Source: JANXQG01 sp963775975 | GTDB taxonomy: Bacteria > Planctomycetota > Planctomycetia > Pirellulales > Thermoguttaceae | Direction of reading: 5' to 3' | DNA length: 64,000 nucleotides | NCBI GenBank assembly: GCA_963775975.1 | Contig: CAVZKX010000002.1 | Location: 3,596,001 to 3,660,000 of the forward strand | Shown here: piece by piece, positions 7,101-16,498 of the stretch | Layout: each line of letters starts with the position of its first letter | Position numbering within the stretch: the first letter of the stretch is position 1 | Notes under the pieces: generated by a model | Database searches by the model: none | Told to the model about the DNA's origin: nothing | The model's input: only the letters and a program-made list of their open reading frames with translations | Position numbers and translations under genes: made by a program

Positions 7101-9560
7101 ATGAGTGAACCAAAAATCACATTTCACGCGCCCGTGCCGCGCAATCCGAATTCCGTGCCGCCCAATTCGTTTTTGAATCAGGACCAGGAAAAGACGGGGT
7201 CTTCCGGGTCGTCGCGGGCGCGGCTTGCGCGGACGGACAATCTCAGCGCGTCGGGACGGACCAGCGGGACCGGAAGTGCCATCACTGGCCACGTCGCGCT
7301 TCACGCGCTGCGGCGATGGTGGAAGCTGGCCTTGCCGGCGAGCATATTGCTGTTCGCGGCGGCGGTCGGCGGCGTTTATTGGACATTCGAGCCGCAATAC
7401 GAGGCGTCCGCGCTGCTGGAAATGGACGAAACCCCCCAGTATATCGCCTTTGAGCCGCGGGAAGGGGGCACATCGAAGGGCTACTTTCGCACGCAAATCG
7501 AGATCATCAAGAGCCATTGGATTTTGGGCCGCACCGTAGCCTGTGCCAACGTCAAGGACTTGCCGGAAATCCGCAAGCAGTCCGATCCCATCGAATGGCT
7601 GAGAAAGCGGGTCACCGTGGTTTCGCCGGGCGACACGGACATTTTCGAAATTAAGTACTCTAGCGCCGATCCGGAGAGTGCGGCCCTCTTGGTGAACGAA
7701 GTCACGCGGCAGTACCTGACCGCGCAGGAGGAGGAGGATTCTTCGCGTTTCCGCAACATTCTGAGCGCATTGAACCAGCAACTGACATCCCGCGAGGAAA
7801 GCGTCCGCGCCCTGCGCCAACAGGTGGAAACTGCCGCGACAAAGTTCTCGCTCGAAGAGCCGGAGCAGGGACCGGAGCAGGGGCCGGGACAGGCCGAGCC
7901 AAAACCGATCGGCAAGAACTCCTTGGCCGAGTTGCAAGGCCGTTTGGTCGAAATGCAAGTCGACCGGGCGATGCTGGCGGCACGCATCAAGGCGGCGGAG
8001 GAAGAAGTCCACGCCGCCGAGGCCGCGGCAGCCGCGCCGGCCAATCCCGGCGCGCCCGGACAGCCGCCCAAGAAGAGCAAACCCGCCTTGACGGCCGATG
8101 AAATCGAGTTTCGCAAGGAGTTGGTGGACAGGGAGATCGATGCGAGCGGCGACGTCAAGCAGTTGGATTCCCGCTTGCTCGCCCAGCAAATGGAGTTGGA
8201 TCGGCTCGAAAAACGCCTCAAGCTGGGCAAAAAAGATTCGCTCTACAAGCGGGCGCTGGAGGAAATCGCCCTAAGCGAAAAAAGCCTGGAGGACCTGAAA
8301 AAGAGGCTTCGACCGCGGATTGAAAAGGACGTTGATTTCATGCTCCGCACGCGGCATGGCGACGGCGCGTCCAGTCTTGCAGGCGACGGAACGCTCCTTA
8401 TCAAGCGGCAAGAGGAACTGCGCCGACTTAAGGTCGAACTTCGCGGCTGCGTAATCGCCGAGGAAAACCTCCGTGCGGCCTACTCATCTGAGTTGAAGAA
8501 GGCACTGCAGGACCGCCAGCAATTAAGCGGCGAAAGCCTGAATTTGAAATTCAAGAAGGACGAATTGTCCGAAGCCCAAGCTGTTCTAACAAAGATCACC
8601 GACCGCCTGATCGCTCTGCAGACCGAGCGGGCAGCGCCCACGCGAATCAAGTGGCACGAGCCGGCCAAAGTTCCGCAAGTGCCCATCGAGGTGCTGCCCA
8701 TTCGAAATATGTCGGTGGCCGGGCTGCTGGCCTTCTTTTTGCCGTTTGGACTGGCGATCGCCTGGGAAGTTCGGGCCAGGAGAATTAGCTGCCCTGACGA
8801 CCTGGAGCAGCGCTTGCACCTGACCGTTCTGGGCGAGATCGCGCGGCTGCCGTCGCGTCCGCGGACCGACTTGCGGTCCGAGGAGTCGCGAGTCGGATCG
8901 GATTTGCGAATCTTCGAGGAGAGCATCGACAGCTTGCGGACGACGCTGACGCTCTCCGAAAACCTCCGCGACATGCGCGTGCTGGCAATTACCAGCGCGG
9001 CGAACCACGAAGGAAAAACGAGCGTGGCGTCCCAATTGGCCATGAGCCTTGCGCGGGCGACCGGCAAGACGACCTTGTTGATCGATGGCGACATGCGGTC
9101 GCCGGACGTGCATCAGGTGTTCGGCGTCGCGCGGGAGCCGGGGCTGGCCGAGGTGCTGAGCAACGAATGCTCGCTCGCCGACGCCATCGTCCCTACCCAC
9201 AATCCCAAGGTGCAGGTGCTGACGGCGGGGCGGCTTAAAGTGAGCCCGCACCGCCTGCTGGGCAACGGGGCGTGGAAGTCGCTCCTGGCGCAAATCCCCG
9301 CAAGCTACGGTTACGTGATCATCGACACGCCGCCGGTGCTCGCGGCCAGCGAAGCGCTGGTCTTGTCCAAATACGCGGACGCCATTCTGATTTGCGTCAT
9401 GCGCGACGTGAGCCGCGCGGACCAGGTGCGCAAGGCATCCAATCTGCTGACGGCCGCCGGCGGTTGCCCCGTGGGAACGGTGCTCAACGGCGTGCCGACG
9501 CGGAGTTACAAGTACTATTACGGAACGTATCCTTCTCCGAACGACTCGACGCGAGTATAG
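7101..9560 (+). CDS. Wzz-domain/BY-kinase polysaccharide co-polymerase (Wzc-like)
   Basis: 819 residues. A Pro/Ser-rich cytoplasmic tail (1-70) precedes the first membrane segment (about 76-94), then a Wzz-type periplasmic part with long coiled coils (about 200-520), a second membrane segment (about 540-560) and a cytoplasmic tyrosine-kinase domain. Walker A (NHEGKTS, about 635-641), Walker A' (LLIDGDMR, about 657-664) and Walker B (VIIDTPP, about 739-745) are present, and the C terminus has a tyrosine cluster (YKYYYGTY). Such proteins control chain length and export of polysaccharides through cycles of tyrosine autophosphorylation. A purine-rich site (GAGAAAGG) precedes the ATG. Confidence 0.95.
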   Translation: MSEPKITFHAPVPRNPNSVPPNSFLNQDQEKTGSSGSSRARLARTDNLSASGRTSGTGSAITGHVALHALRRWWKLALPASILLFAAAVGGVYWTFEPQYEASALLEMDETPQYIAFEPREGGTSKGYFRTQIEIIKSHWILGRTVACANVKDLPEIRKQSDPIEWLRKRVTVVSPGDTDIFEIKYSSADPESAALLVNEVTRQYLTAQEEEDSSRFRNILSALNQQLTSREESVRALRQQVETAATKFSLEEPEQGPEQGPGQAEPKPIGKNSLAELQGRLVEMQVDRAMLAARIKAAEEEVHAAEAAAAAPANPGAPGQPPKKSKPALTADEIEFRKELVDREIDASGDVKQLDSRLLAQQMELDRLEKRLKLGKKDSLYKRALEEIALSEKSLEDLKKRLRPRIEKDVDFMLRTRHGDGASSLAGDGTLLIKRQEELRRLKVELRGCVIAEENLRAAYSSELKKALQDRQQLSGESLNLKFKKDELSEAQAVLTKITDRLIALQTERAAPTRIKWHEPAKVPQVPIEVLPIRNMSVAGLLAFFLPFGLAIAWEVRARRISCPDDLEQRLHLTVLGEIARLPSRPRTDLRSEESRVGSDLRIFEESIDSLRTTLTLSENLRDMRVLAITSAANHEGKTSVASQLAMSLARATGKTTLLIDGDMRSPDVHQVFGVAREPGLAEVLSNECSLADAIVPTHNPKVQVLTAGRLKVSPHRLLGNGAWKSLLAQIPASYGYVIIDTPPVLAASEALVLSKYADAILICVMRDVSRADQVRKASNLLTAAGGCPVGTVLNGVPTRSYKYYYGTYPSPNDSTRV

Positions 9561-9612
9561 GCAGCGATTTGAACTGACGGCATTCCGGCATCCTGCCTGT
9601 TCCTAGCCTTCT

Positions 9613-12600
9613 ATGAAAACTGATAAAGATAATACTGTTCGGCGAGTGTTGAATATCCGCATCCTCGTCGGCACATTCCTAGCCTTGATGGCCCTATATA
9701 TTGGCGGTCATTACTTGCGCGCCTACCAGGTGCGGCGGAATGCTTCCGAGATCATCAAACGGGCGGAGGCGCTCGCGGACCAAAAGAACTACCAAGATGC
9801 CGTCAACCGTTACACGAGCTATCTGGATCAATTTCCCAACGACGCAGACGCGCGACTTCGGCGCGCGGAAATCTTCGAAATGACGTCGCACGGCCAGGGC
9901 GCGATCGAACAATATCAGTACGCCTTGGCGTCGCCCGCCCTTTCTCGCTCTGAATTAAAAAATCACAAAGAATGGGATCTCACTCCCGAGAAGCGGATCA
10001 AGGCCCAGCGGCGGCTCTGTGAACTGCTGTTGGAGGGCAATGCACTAGCCCTCGCTCAGACCGAGATCAACGGAAGAAACATAGATGAGCCTGGCAAGAG
10101 TGCACCTAACAAAAATGAACCACTTGCCGTTTTGGAGCAAAGGGAACTGGCAGATAAGCCCGATCAATGGCATGCGCCCGGCCTGACTGCGCTGGTGCTG
10201 GCGGCGAAGTACCGCGAAGACAAAATGTCGGTCCCTGCCGGATCGCTGGAGGCGGCGTTTGCCGAAGTCCTGGAACCAAAAGGCAAGCAGCCGAAAGTCT
10301 ACGTCGATCCAGAGGTCTATCTGGCGCGGTACGATTATCGGCTGCAAAAGGGCCTGCAGCGTTCGAAAGACCCAAGTGGCGGCGCATACCTGGCTGCATA
10401 CGATGAAGCCAAGGGCGATCTGGATGCCGCTTTGAAATTGGCGCCCGACAATATCTCGGTCCTGCTGAAGGCGGCCTCGGATGCGCAACAGCGCGGCGCT
10501 GCCGAGGCCGGCGGCGGCGGCTCTTCGGCCGAGCTTGCGAAGGCGCGGGACAAATCCAACGCGCTTTTCTCCTTGGCAATCGACTTTTACGAGCGCGCCA
10601 TGAAGGCGGCGCCGCAAGACGCGCGCGCGTACGGCTCACTGGGGACGCTTTTAGCGTCGCGCGGCAACATACAAGGCGCGATGACTACCTGGGAACGAGG
10701 TCTCAATGAAGTCCAAAACGAAGGACCGCGGATGGGGCTTAATCTCATGCTCGTGGATGCCTTCATTCAACAAGGCCGCTTTACGGATGCAGAAAATAAG
10801 TTGAAGAGCGTCAGCGATCTTCTCGAAGTGCTCGCTCCCCAGTCGCGGTTGGAACCGCAGCGGCTCGTCGATTTGCGAAGGGGAAAGCTGGCTTTTCTGC
10901 GCGGGCAATACAACGAAGCCATCAACCTGGTCACCGATCTGGCATCCGGAATGGTGCTCGTGCAAGGCGAAGAAACCACCGCGAAGCCGCACGATCGCTT
11001 CGAAGCCTGGCTCCTGCTGGGCCAATCGAACGCCGAGCTCGCGTCTGCCTTCAAAAACGCCGCGGCGCAGTATTCGGAAGCCGGGCCGAAAGCGGCCGCC
11101 GCGCAGCGGTGGGAACTTGCGCTGAAGGAGGCCGCGGCGCAGCACTGGGACGTTGAGTTGAAACAGGACGCCGCGCAGACGTGGGATCTTGCACTAAAGG
11201 AAGCCGCGGCGAAGCAGTGCGATCTTGCGCTAAAACATTTGAGCCAGGCGTTCCAGGAGGCCGCCGCGCAATGTTGGGACCGGGCGCTGAAGGACTATAA
11301 GCAAGCGGCACTTTACGAGCCGCGCGAGGTGTCGCCGCATCTCGGCGCCGCCGAGGCGTGCATCGCCGCCGGCAAGCCCGCCGTTGCCGTCACAAATTTT
11401 CAACATGCATTGGAAGTCGTCGGGGCGCTGAAGCCGCCGCCGGAAGGCCTGCAGATGATTATCTACGATGCGTTGATCGGCCTGCTGAACGAGCAAAAGC
11501 AGACGACGGAGCGGGATTTATACGTCGGCCGGCGCAGGGACCTGATAGCAAAATCCGCTCGGCTTGCCCTGCGAGGGGTCAATGAGTCGATCCTCAACGG
11601 CAATTTCGAGGCGGCTGTGAAGCTCGCCGAGAGCTGCGTGGAGAATCACCCCGAGGATCCCTTGTCTTTCATCGTCCTGGGACGCGCGCAACAAGCCAGC
11701 AAACAAAAAGGAAAAGCCGAGGAAGCATATCGCAAGGCCTTCCAGGTGACGAAGAATTCACCGGCTGTCCAGGCGGAATTGGCTGGGGCCTTGCTCGCCT
11801 CGCCGGACCCTGGCGATGCGGCCGAGGGCGAAAGGGCGCTCCGCGAGCTAGCGCCGCAGTCCGCGCCCGCCTGCCTAACGCTGGTAACCTATCTCGCGCT
11901 TCGCGAGAAGGCGGACGAGGCGCTCGCCATCGCCCAGAGCACTCTTCAAAGCCATTCCAAGGAACCGGCGGCCCACATAGCGATGGGTGTAGCTTGGGGG
12001 GCCAAAAAGGACTTCGCCAAGGCCGAGGCCGAGTTCCAGGATGCCGTCCGCGCGGCGCCCGGCGACGCCGGACCCGTTAGGACACTGCTCGAATTCTACA
12101 TAAACACCGGCCACATGAAGCTCGCCGTCGAGACGCTGAATAAAATGCTTGCCGAGGTCAAGACGCCGACCGCGGAAAGCGAGCTGTTTCGCGGCGACAT
12201 CCTGCTGCGAGTCGGAAATCGACAGGATGCCAAAGCGGCTTACCGGAAAGCCGTCCAGTTGGCCAAGGATGATCCGGCCGTAGCCATGCGGCTGGCCGAG
12301 TTTCTGATGAACAGCAACGACCCCGGCGACGACATTGAGGCCGAAAAGATGCTTCGCCAGATCAAGCAGCAACACGATCCGGCGCGGCGCCGGTTGGCAC
12401 AAGTATTGATGTCGCGCGGAGGCGAGGCGGAATGGGAAGAAGCCCAGAGATTGCTGGAGCAATCGGCCGGTGACCCGGCCTCGTTCCTCGATCGCATGGC
12501 CGAGGCCAAACTGCTCCTCCGCCGCGGCGGAGGACAAAACCTGGAAAAGGCGGCCGCCATCTGCCGGGAATTGTTAGACGAGGCAAAAAAAGTCAAAAAG

Positions 12601-13725
12601 CCGCTGCTGGCCGCGAACCTGATGCTGGCACAGGTTTGCGAGTTGCAAGGCAACATGGACGATGCCCGAAAGCAATATCGTGCGCTGGTCGAGGCGGCGA
12701 AGCCCGCGCCTGCGCAATTGGCGAGCTATATCGGATTCCTTCTTCGCCGCGGACCAGCGGAGGAGGCCGGCCAGCGGACAGAGCAGCTCCTGAAGATCTT
12801 GCCTGATGATCTGAACGCGCTTGAACTGCGAGCGCGCTGGCTGCGCGATCAGAAGCGGACCGCCGAAATCGAACCTCTACTGGAAGGCCACATCCAGGCA
12901 ATTTTGACCCGGTTGGACAAGGGCAGCACGCGGCAGCAGGAAAGCCTCTCCAAGGCCGCTGGCGATCTCTATCAACGGCTTGAACTTTATTCGGCGGCCG
13001 AGCGATGGTACCGGAAATTGCAAAAGCTCGGCGGGGACGCTTACGTCCAGCTCGCCACGTCGATGGCAAAGCAAGGGCGAATCCAAGAGGCCGTCGCGCT
13101 CTGCGAAGAGGCGGGCAAGACCGACGATTCCCCCACCCCGGCGCTGCTGGTGGCCGCCATTCTTACATCCGGGCGAGCTACGCCGCACGATTTGGAATCG
13201 GCGGAGCCTTACCTGAAGAAGGCGGCCGAGACCCATAAAGATCAACCGATCTTGCTCACCTATTTGGCCAGCATTTATTTGCTCCTGGATCGCCCCGAGC
13301 AAGCCATTGAGTTGTATCGCGAGAACCTCAAGCTGCAGCCAAAAAATGCCACCACATTGAGCGACCTGGCCACCGTCCTCGCCGAACAACCCAAAGATGA
13401 GAGTCGTAAGGAAGCATTGGAATGCGTCGAGCGCGCGATCGAGTTGGCCGGGCCGCAACCGGCCTTGCTGGACACCAAGGGCATGGCTCTCTTCTACGAC
13501 GGAAAGCTGGAGCGGGCCGAAATTGCACTGCAAGCGGCGGCCCAATCTCCCAATCCCGACCCGCGGTACTGTTTTCATTACGCCGTTGTCTGTGCAAAGT
13601 TGGGCAATCTCGACCGGGCTCGAACGGCCCTAAAGCAGGCGGTCGGCGGCGAAGTGGAACATCAGTTGCTCACACCAAAAGACCGTCAACTGTTGGCTGA
13701 ACTGAGAAAACAAGTCGCGCAATGA
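9613..13725 (+). CDS. large TPR-repeat protein of the exopolysaccharide/exosortase locus
   Basis: 1370 residues. An N-terminal membrane anchor (about 15-34) is followed almost entirely by tetratricopeptide repeats, for example YQDAVNRYTSYLDQFPNDADA near the start and QAIELYRENLKLQPKNATT near the end. Long TPR proteins (PrsT-like) are regular members of exosortase loci and are thought to scaffold export or sorting complexes at the periplasmic face. Residues 495-561 carry an unusual run of 12-residue repeats (listed separately) that does not follow TPR spacing. It sits between the co-polymerase and the EpsI-like gene, with short gaps on both sides. Confidence 0.9.
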   Translation: MKTDKDNTVRRVLNIRILVGTFLALMALYIGGHYLRAYQVRRNASEIIKRAEALADQKNYQDAVNRYTSYLDQFPNDADARLRRAEIFEMTSHGQGAIEQYQYALASPALSRSELKNHKEWDLTPEKRIKAQRRLCELLLEGNALALAQTEINGRNIDEPGKSAPNKNEPLAVLEQRELADKPDQWHAPGLTALVLAAKYREDKMSVPAGSLEAAFAEVLEPKGKQPKVYVDPEVYLARYDYRLQKGLQRSKDPSGGAYLAAYDEAKGDLDAALKLAPDNISVLLKAASDAQQRGAAEAGGGGSSAELAKARDKSNALFSLAIDFYERAMKAAPQDARAYGSLGTLLASRGNIQGAMTTWERGLNEVQNEGPRMGLNLMLVDAFIQQGRFTDAENKLKSVSDLLEVLAPQSRLEPQRLVDLRRGKLAFLRGQYNEAINLVTDLASGMVLVQGEETTAKPHDRFEAWLLLGQSNAELASAFKNAAAQYSEAGPKAAAAQRWELALKEAAAQHWDVELKQDAAQTWDLALKEAAAKQCDLALKHLSQAFQEAAAQCWDRALKDYKQAALYEPREVSPHLGAAEACIAAGKPAVAVTNFQHALEVVGALKPPPEGLQMIIYDALIGLLNEQKQTTERDLYVGRRRDLIAKSARLALRGVNESILNGNFEAAVKLAESCVENHPEDPLSFIVLGRAQQASKQKGKAEEAYRKAFQVTKNSPAVQAELAGALLASPDPGDAAEGERALRELAPQSAPACLTLVTYLALREKADEALAIAQSTLQSHSKEPAAHIAMGVAWGAKKDFAKAEAEFQDAVRAAPGDAGPVRTLLEFYINTGHMKLAVETLNKMLAEVKTPTAESELFRGDILLRVGNRQDAKAAYRKAVQLAKDDPAVAMRLAEFLMNSNDPGDDIEAEKMLRQIKQQHDPARRRLAQVLMSRGGEAEWEEAQRLLEQSAGDPASFLDRMAEAKLLLRRGGGQNLEKAAAICRELLDEAKKVKKPLLAANLMLAQVCELQGNMDDARKQYRALVEAAKPAPAQLASYIGFLLRRGPAEEAGQRTEQLLKILPDDLNALELRARWLRDQKRTAEIEPLLEGHIQAILTRLDKGSTRQQESLSKAAGDLYQRLELYSAAERWYRKLQKLGGDAYVQLATSMAKQGRIQEAVALCEEAGKTDDSPTPALLVAAILTSGRATPHDLESAEPYLKKAAETHKDQPILLTYLASIYLLLDRPEQAIELYRENLKLQPKNATTLSDLATVLAEQPKDESRKEALECVERAIELAGPQPALLDTKGMALFYDGKLERAEIALQAAAQSPNPDPRYCFHYAVVCAKLGNLDRARTALKQAVGGEVEHQLLTPKDRQLLAELRKQVAQ
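11095..11295 (+). repeat. tandem 36-bp coding repeats in the TPR gene
   Basis: Five in-frame copies of a 36-base unit: 11095-11130, 11131-11166, 11167-11202, 11203-11238 and 11260-11295, the last after a 21-base spacer. A more degenerate copy precedes them at about 11056. They encode variants of AAAQxWDLALKE, with the Ala-Ala-Gln and the Leu-Lys positions best conserved. Unit length (12 residues) differs from the 34-residue TPR, so this is a secondary expansion, probably a long amphipathic helix. Confidence 0.85.
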
Positions 13726-13776
13726 GCTTGCCCCGCTCTCTTTTATAAATGGAATAAAGAAAGACCGGCGATCAAC

Positions 13777-14466
13777 ATGAAACTCCTGACATTCAACCTT
13801 GGAATTGCGATCGTCGTGGGCATGACGGTGGCCAGTGCCGTGCTCCAGGGCCGCATTCGCAATCGCTGGGGGCCGTCAGAAAGCATGCAGGCGGCTGCGC
13901 AAGAACTGGGCAAGACGCCGAATTCCTTCGGCGGGCCCCAAAACGACCGTTGGCAGTTGGTAGTGACGGAAACGACCGACAAATTGTCGGACGACGTCAT
14001 TGAAATGCTGGAGTGCACGAACTACATCAACCGCACCTACGAGAATCGGCGCACGGGAGAAAAAGTAGACGTTTTCGTCGTGATCGGCCCTACCGGCCCG
14101 ATCAGTTCGCATACGCCAGAAATCTGCTTTTCATCGCAAAACTACAGCAGCCGCGATACGCACCAGCGCGTTTCCATTCCGACTGCCGAGGAGCACGACG
14201 ATGAGTTTTGGGCCCTATCATTCAAGACGAAAAGCATCCACGAGGACTTGCTCCGCGTCTATTATAGCTGGACCACGAGCGGCCGCTGGACAGCCACGGA
14301 CAACCCCCGCTTCGCGTTCGTCGGCTCGCCCTACCTTTATAAGATCCAACTCGCCAGCGAAATGCCGGCGGGGTCGAACTTGCGTACGACCGATACCTGC
14401 CGCGAGTTTCTGAAAGATTTTTTACCCGTACTGAGAAAGCACTTGATTCCTGCTTCGCGACAATAA
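13777..14466 (+). CDS. EpsI-like exosortase-associated protein (DUF3485)
   Basis: 229 residues with an N-terminal membrane anchor or signal (about 1-24). The core shows features of the EpsI/DUF3485 family: a conserved Cys in SSHTPEICFSS, followed by a region with the VYYSW motif (LLRVYYSWTTSGRW) and a C-terminal CREFLKDFLPVL helix. In many exosortase systems this domain is fused to the exosortase or encoded beside it; here it is separate, 6.8 kb downstream. The role is unproven but is linked to exopolysaccharide production and protein sorting. The Shine-Dalgarno is weak (AGAAAG). Confidence 0.85.
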   Translation: MKLLTFNLGIAIVVGMTVASAVLQGRIRNRWGPSESMQAAAQELGKTPNSFGGPQNDRWQLVVTETTDKLSDDVIEMLECTNYINRTYENRRTGEKVDVFVVIGPTGPISSHTPEICFSSQNYSSRDTHQRVSIPTAEEHDDEFWALSFKTKSIHEDLLRVYYSWTTSGRWTATDNPRFAFVGSPYLYKIQLASEMPAGSNLRTTDTCREFLKDFLPVLRKHLIPASRQ

Positions 14467-14479
14467 CCCTAGGAAATAC

Positions 14480-14562
14480 CACGGGCCGTTCCCGGCACGC
14501 CGGGATGATTCCATTGCCGCAAGCCTCGACTCGGCTTGGGTCGCGGCAAGAAAAGGCCCGTG
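14480..14562 (+). promoter_or_regulatory. structured leader upstream of the sugar transferase (three-way junction candidate)
   Basis: Just after the EpsI-like stop, a closing 8-bp stem (14480-14487 with 14555-14562, CACGGGCC/GGCCCGTG) encloses two hairpins. The first is TCCCGG/CCGGGA (14490-14495 with 14500-14505, loop CACG). The second has TTGCCGC/GCGGCAA (14514-14520 with 14543-14549) continued by AAGCC/GGCTT (14521-14525 with 14533-14537). A strong GGAGG site follows at 14591. It may be a cis-regulatory RNA, a transcription terminator or a mobile palindromic element. Seen directly: the pairing; inferred: any function. Confidence 0.4.
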
Positions 14563-14666
14563 ATACACCACGATTTGCAACGAGAACTTAGGAGGATTTC
14601 CATGGCGGCCTATAGTGAGACCATCGAGAGGAAAGATGATCACCCCCATTCACCGGCCGCGCGCGG

Positions 14667-15566
14667 ATGCATCCCGGCGCAACGGCGTCGCGGCAAGGCG
14701 GCATTGCACCAGCGCCATACTTTCGCTGGAAGGGGATCGTGGACCGCGTGGCGGCTGCGGCACTGCTCGTGCCGGGCTTGCCGCTGATAGCGCTGCTCGT
14801 CATTTTCGTACGATTGACTTCGAAGGGCCCCGGCATCTACCGGCAGGCGCGGGTCGGCAAAGACGGCCACCGCTTCATGATGTACAAGATCCGCACTATG
14901 CGCCACAACGCCGAAGCGGGGACCGGACCGGTTTGGACTCAGGCGCTCGATCCGCGGGTAACGGCGATCGGGAAGGTGCTTCGCAAGCTTCACCTGGACG
15001 AGTTGCCGCAGCTTATCAACGTCGTCAAGGGAGAAATGTCGCTCGTGGGTCCCCGGCCCGAAAGGCCCGAATTTGTTCGCGTGCTGGCTGAAGCGGTCCC
15101 AGGCTATCGGAACCGGCTGGCCGTGCGGCCCGGCATCACGGGCCTCGCACAAATCAATCTTCCGCCCGATAGCGACATTGTCAGCGTGAAGCGCAAAGTG
15201 CTGCTGGACTGCGAATACGTCGAGCGCGGAGGACCGTGGCTCGATACGCGACTGATGATTTGCACGTTCTTGCGGCTCTTCAAGGTGCCCGAGGGCTGGC
15301 TGCAATATCTGCTGGCGTTGCGGCGGGACGCCAAGATTCCGGGCCTTGTCGAGTCGACGCCGGCCGAGGGCGGATGCGAGGTTGAAGCAGACCAGGCGAC
15401 GCCGGCGTCCATCTTGATGCAAATCGGCAATCTGCCGGACCCCGTCGAACCTTTGAACCACGGGGGTTCAACCGACCATCGGCCCCTCGGCGGAAATGGC
15501 GCCGCGCATCGCTTGCGGCACGGAAAGCTCCACAGCCGAAGATCCGATCACGACAAGCCGCGCTAG
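14667..15566 (+). CDS. initiating sugar-phosphate transferase (bacterial sugar transferase family)
   Basis: 299 residues of the WcaJ/PglC/EpsL-like polyprenyl-phosphate hexose-1-phosphate transferase family. A membrane hairpin (about 27-50) is followed by KGPGIYRQARVG, MMYKIRTM, LHLDELPQLINV, MSLVGPRPERPE and RPGITGLAQIN, all family signatures. It would start the repeat unit on undecaprenyl phosphate at the inner membrane. Start is uncertain: the only good Shine-Dalgarno (GGAGG at 14591) points to an ATG at 14602 in a different frame, and a single missing base between 14602 and 14667, for example in the C run at 14643, would join them into a 321-residue protein. The last 80 residues are a variable hydrophilic tail. 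Confidence 0.92.
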   Translation: MHPGATASRQGGIAPAPYFRWKGIVDRVAAAALLVPGLPLIALLVIFVRLTSKGPGIYRQARVGKDGHRFMMYKIRTMRHNAEAGTGPVWTQALDPRVTAIGKVLRKLHLDELPQLINVVKGEMSLVGPRPERPEFVRVLAEAVPGYRNRLAVRPGITGLAQINLPPDSDIVSVKRKVLLDCEYVERGGPWLDTRLMICTFLRLFKVPEGWLQYLLALRRDAKIPGLVESTPAEGGCEVEADQATPASILMQIGNLPDPVEPLNHGGSTDHRPLGGNGAAHRLRHGKLHSRRSDHDKPR

Positions 15567-15616
15567 TTCAGTTGCATTGCGTCATTGTTTAGTTCGTCAA
15601 CGAAAATGGCAGTGTG

Positions 15617-16498
15617 ATGTCGAAGCCGGCGCAAATCGTGAACGCGTTTACCGTGGATGTTGAGGACTATTATCAGGTCTCAGCATTTGAGAAGCATGTC
15701 CGCCGCGACCACTGGGACCGCTGGGAGAGTCGCGTGGAGGCCAATACACACCGCATCCTGCGGCTGCTGGAGCGCCACTGCGTCAAAGCCACTTTTTTCG
15801 TCCTCGGCTGGGTGGCCGACCGCCATCCGCAATTGGTGCGTGAGATCCATGCCGGCGGGCACGAAGTCGGCTCGCACGGTTATTGGCATCGCCTCGTCTA
15901 TGAGCTTTCGCCCGCCGAATTCCGCGAGGATCTGCGCCGCTCGCGAAACGCTTTGGAAGACGCCATCGGCGCGCGGGTGACCGCGCATCGGGCGGCCAGC
16001 TTCTCGATCACCTCGCGCTCGCTTTGGGCCCTGGAGATCCTTGTCGAGGAAGGTTTTTCCGTCGATTCCAGCATTTTTCCCATCCATCACGACCGCTACG
16101 GAATGCCGCGCGCCGAGCCGCGACTGCACCGTCTCGGGACACCCGCCGGAGAGCTTTGGGAGTTTCCTCCTTCGGTGGCCCGCATGGCCCGCGTGAACCT
16201 TCCCGTCAGCGGCGGCGGATACTTCCGACTCTTCCCGCTTTTTTGGACCCGCTATTGTCTCCGCCGCATCAATCGCCGCGAGCGGCAGCCGTTCATGTTC
16301 TACGTCCATCCTTGGGAGATCGATTCGCAGCAGCCTCGCCGCAACGCAGAGGGTGAACTGGCGGCCCATTCGAGGATTTCTCGCTTCCGGCACTATGTCG
16401 GACTGGCGAAAAACGAGGGCAAGCTTGATCGGCTGCTCGCCAGATTCCAATTTGGCCGCCTAAGCGACGTAGTTGCCGCCCGCGCCGTAGCAGCGTAA
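15617..16498 (+). CDS. XrtA-type polysaccharide deacetylase (DUF3473 family)
   Basis: 293 residues. The NodB-type fold opens with FTVDVEDYYQVSAFE, the metal-site Asp pair typical of exosortase-linked deacetylases, and continues with KATFFVLGWVADRHPQLV, GHEVGSHGYWHRLVY (metal His residues), TAHRAASFSI and FYVHPWEID. The C-terminal part matches the family extension. It probably removes N-acetyl groups from the exopolysaccharide or its precursors. A GTG at 15614 lies directly before the ATG at 15617; either may be used. It follows the sugar transferase by 50 bases. Confidence 0.93.
   Translation: MSKPAQIVNAFTVDVEDYYQVSAFEKHVRRDHWDRWESRVEANTHRILRLLERHCVKATFFVLGWVADRHPQLVREIHAGGHEVGSHGYWHRLVYELSPAEFREDLRRSRNALEDAIGARVTAHRAASFSITSRSLWALEILVEEGFSVDSSIFPIHHDRYGMPRAEPRLHRLGTPAGELWEFPPSVARMARVNLPVSGGGYFRLFPLFWTRYCLRRINRRERQPFMFYVHPWEIDSQQPRRNAEGELAAHSRISRFRHYVGLAKNEGKLDRLLARFQFGRLSDVVAARAVAA

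Noticed and set aside
7095..8189. 364-codon minus-strand open frame
   Set aside because: It lies opposite the Wzz/BY-kinase gene, whose motifs are unambiguous.
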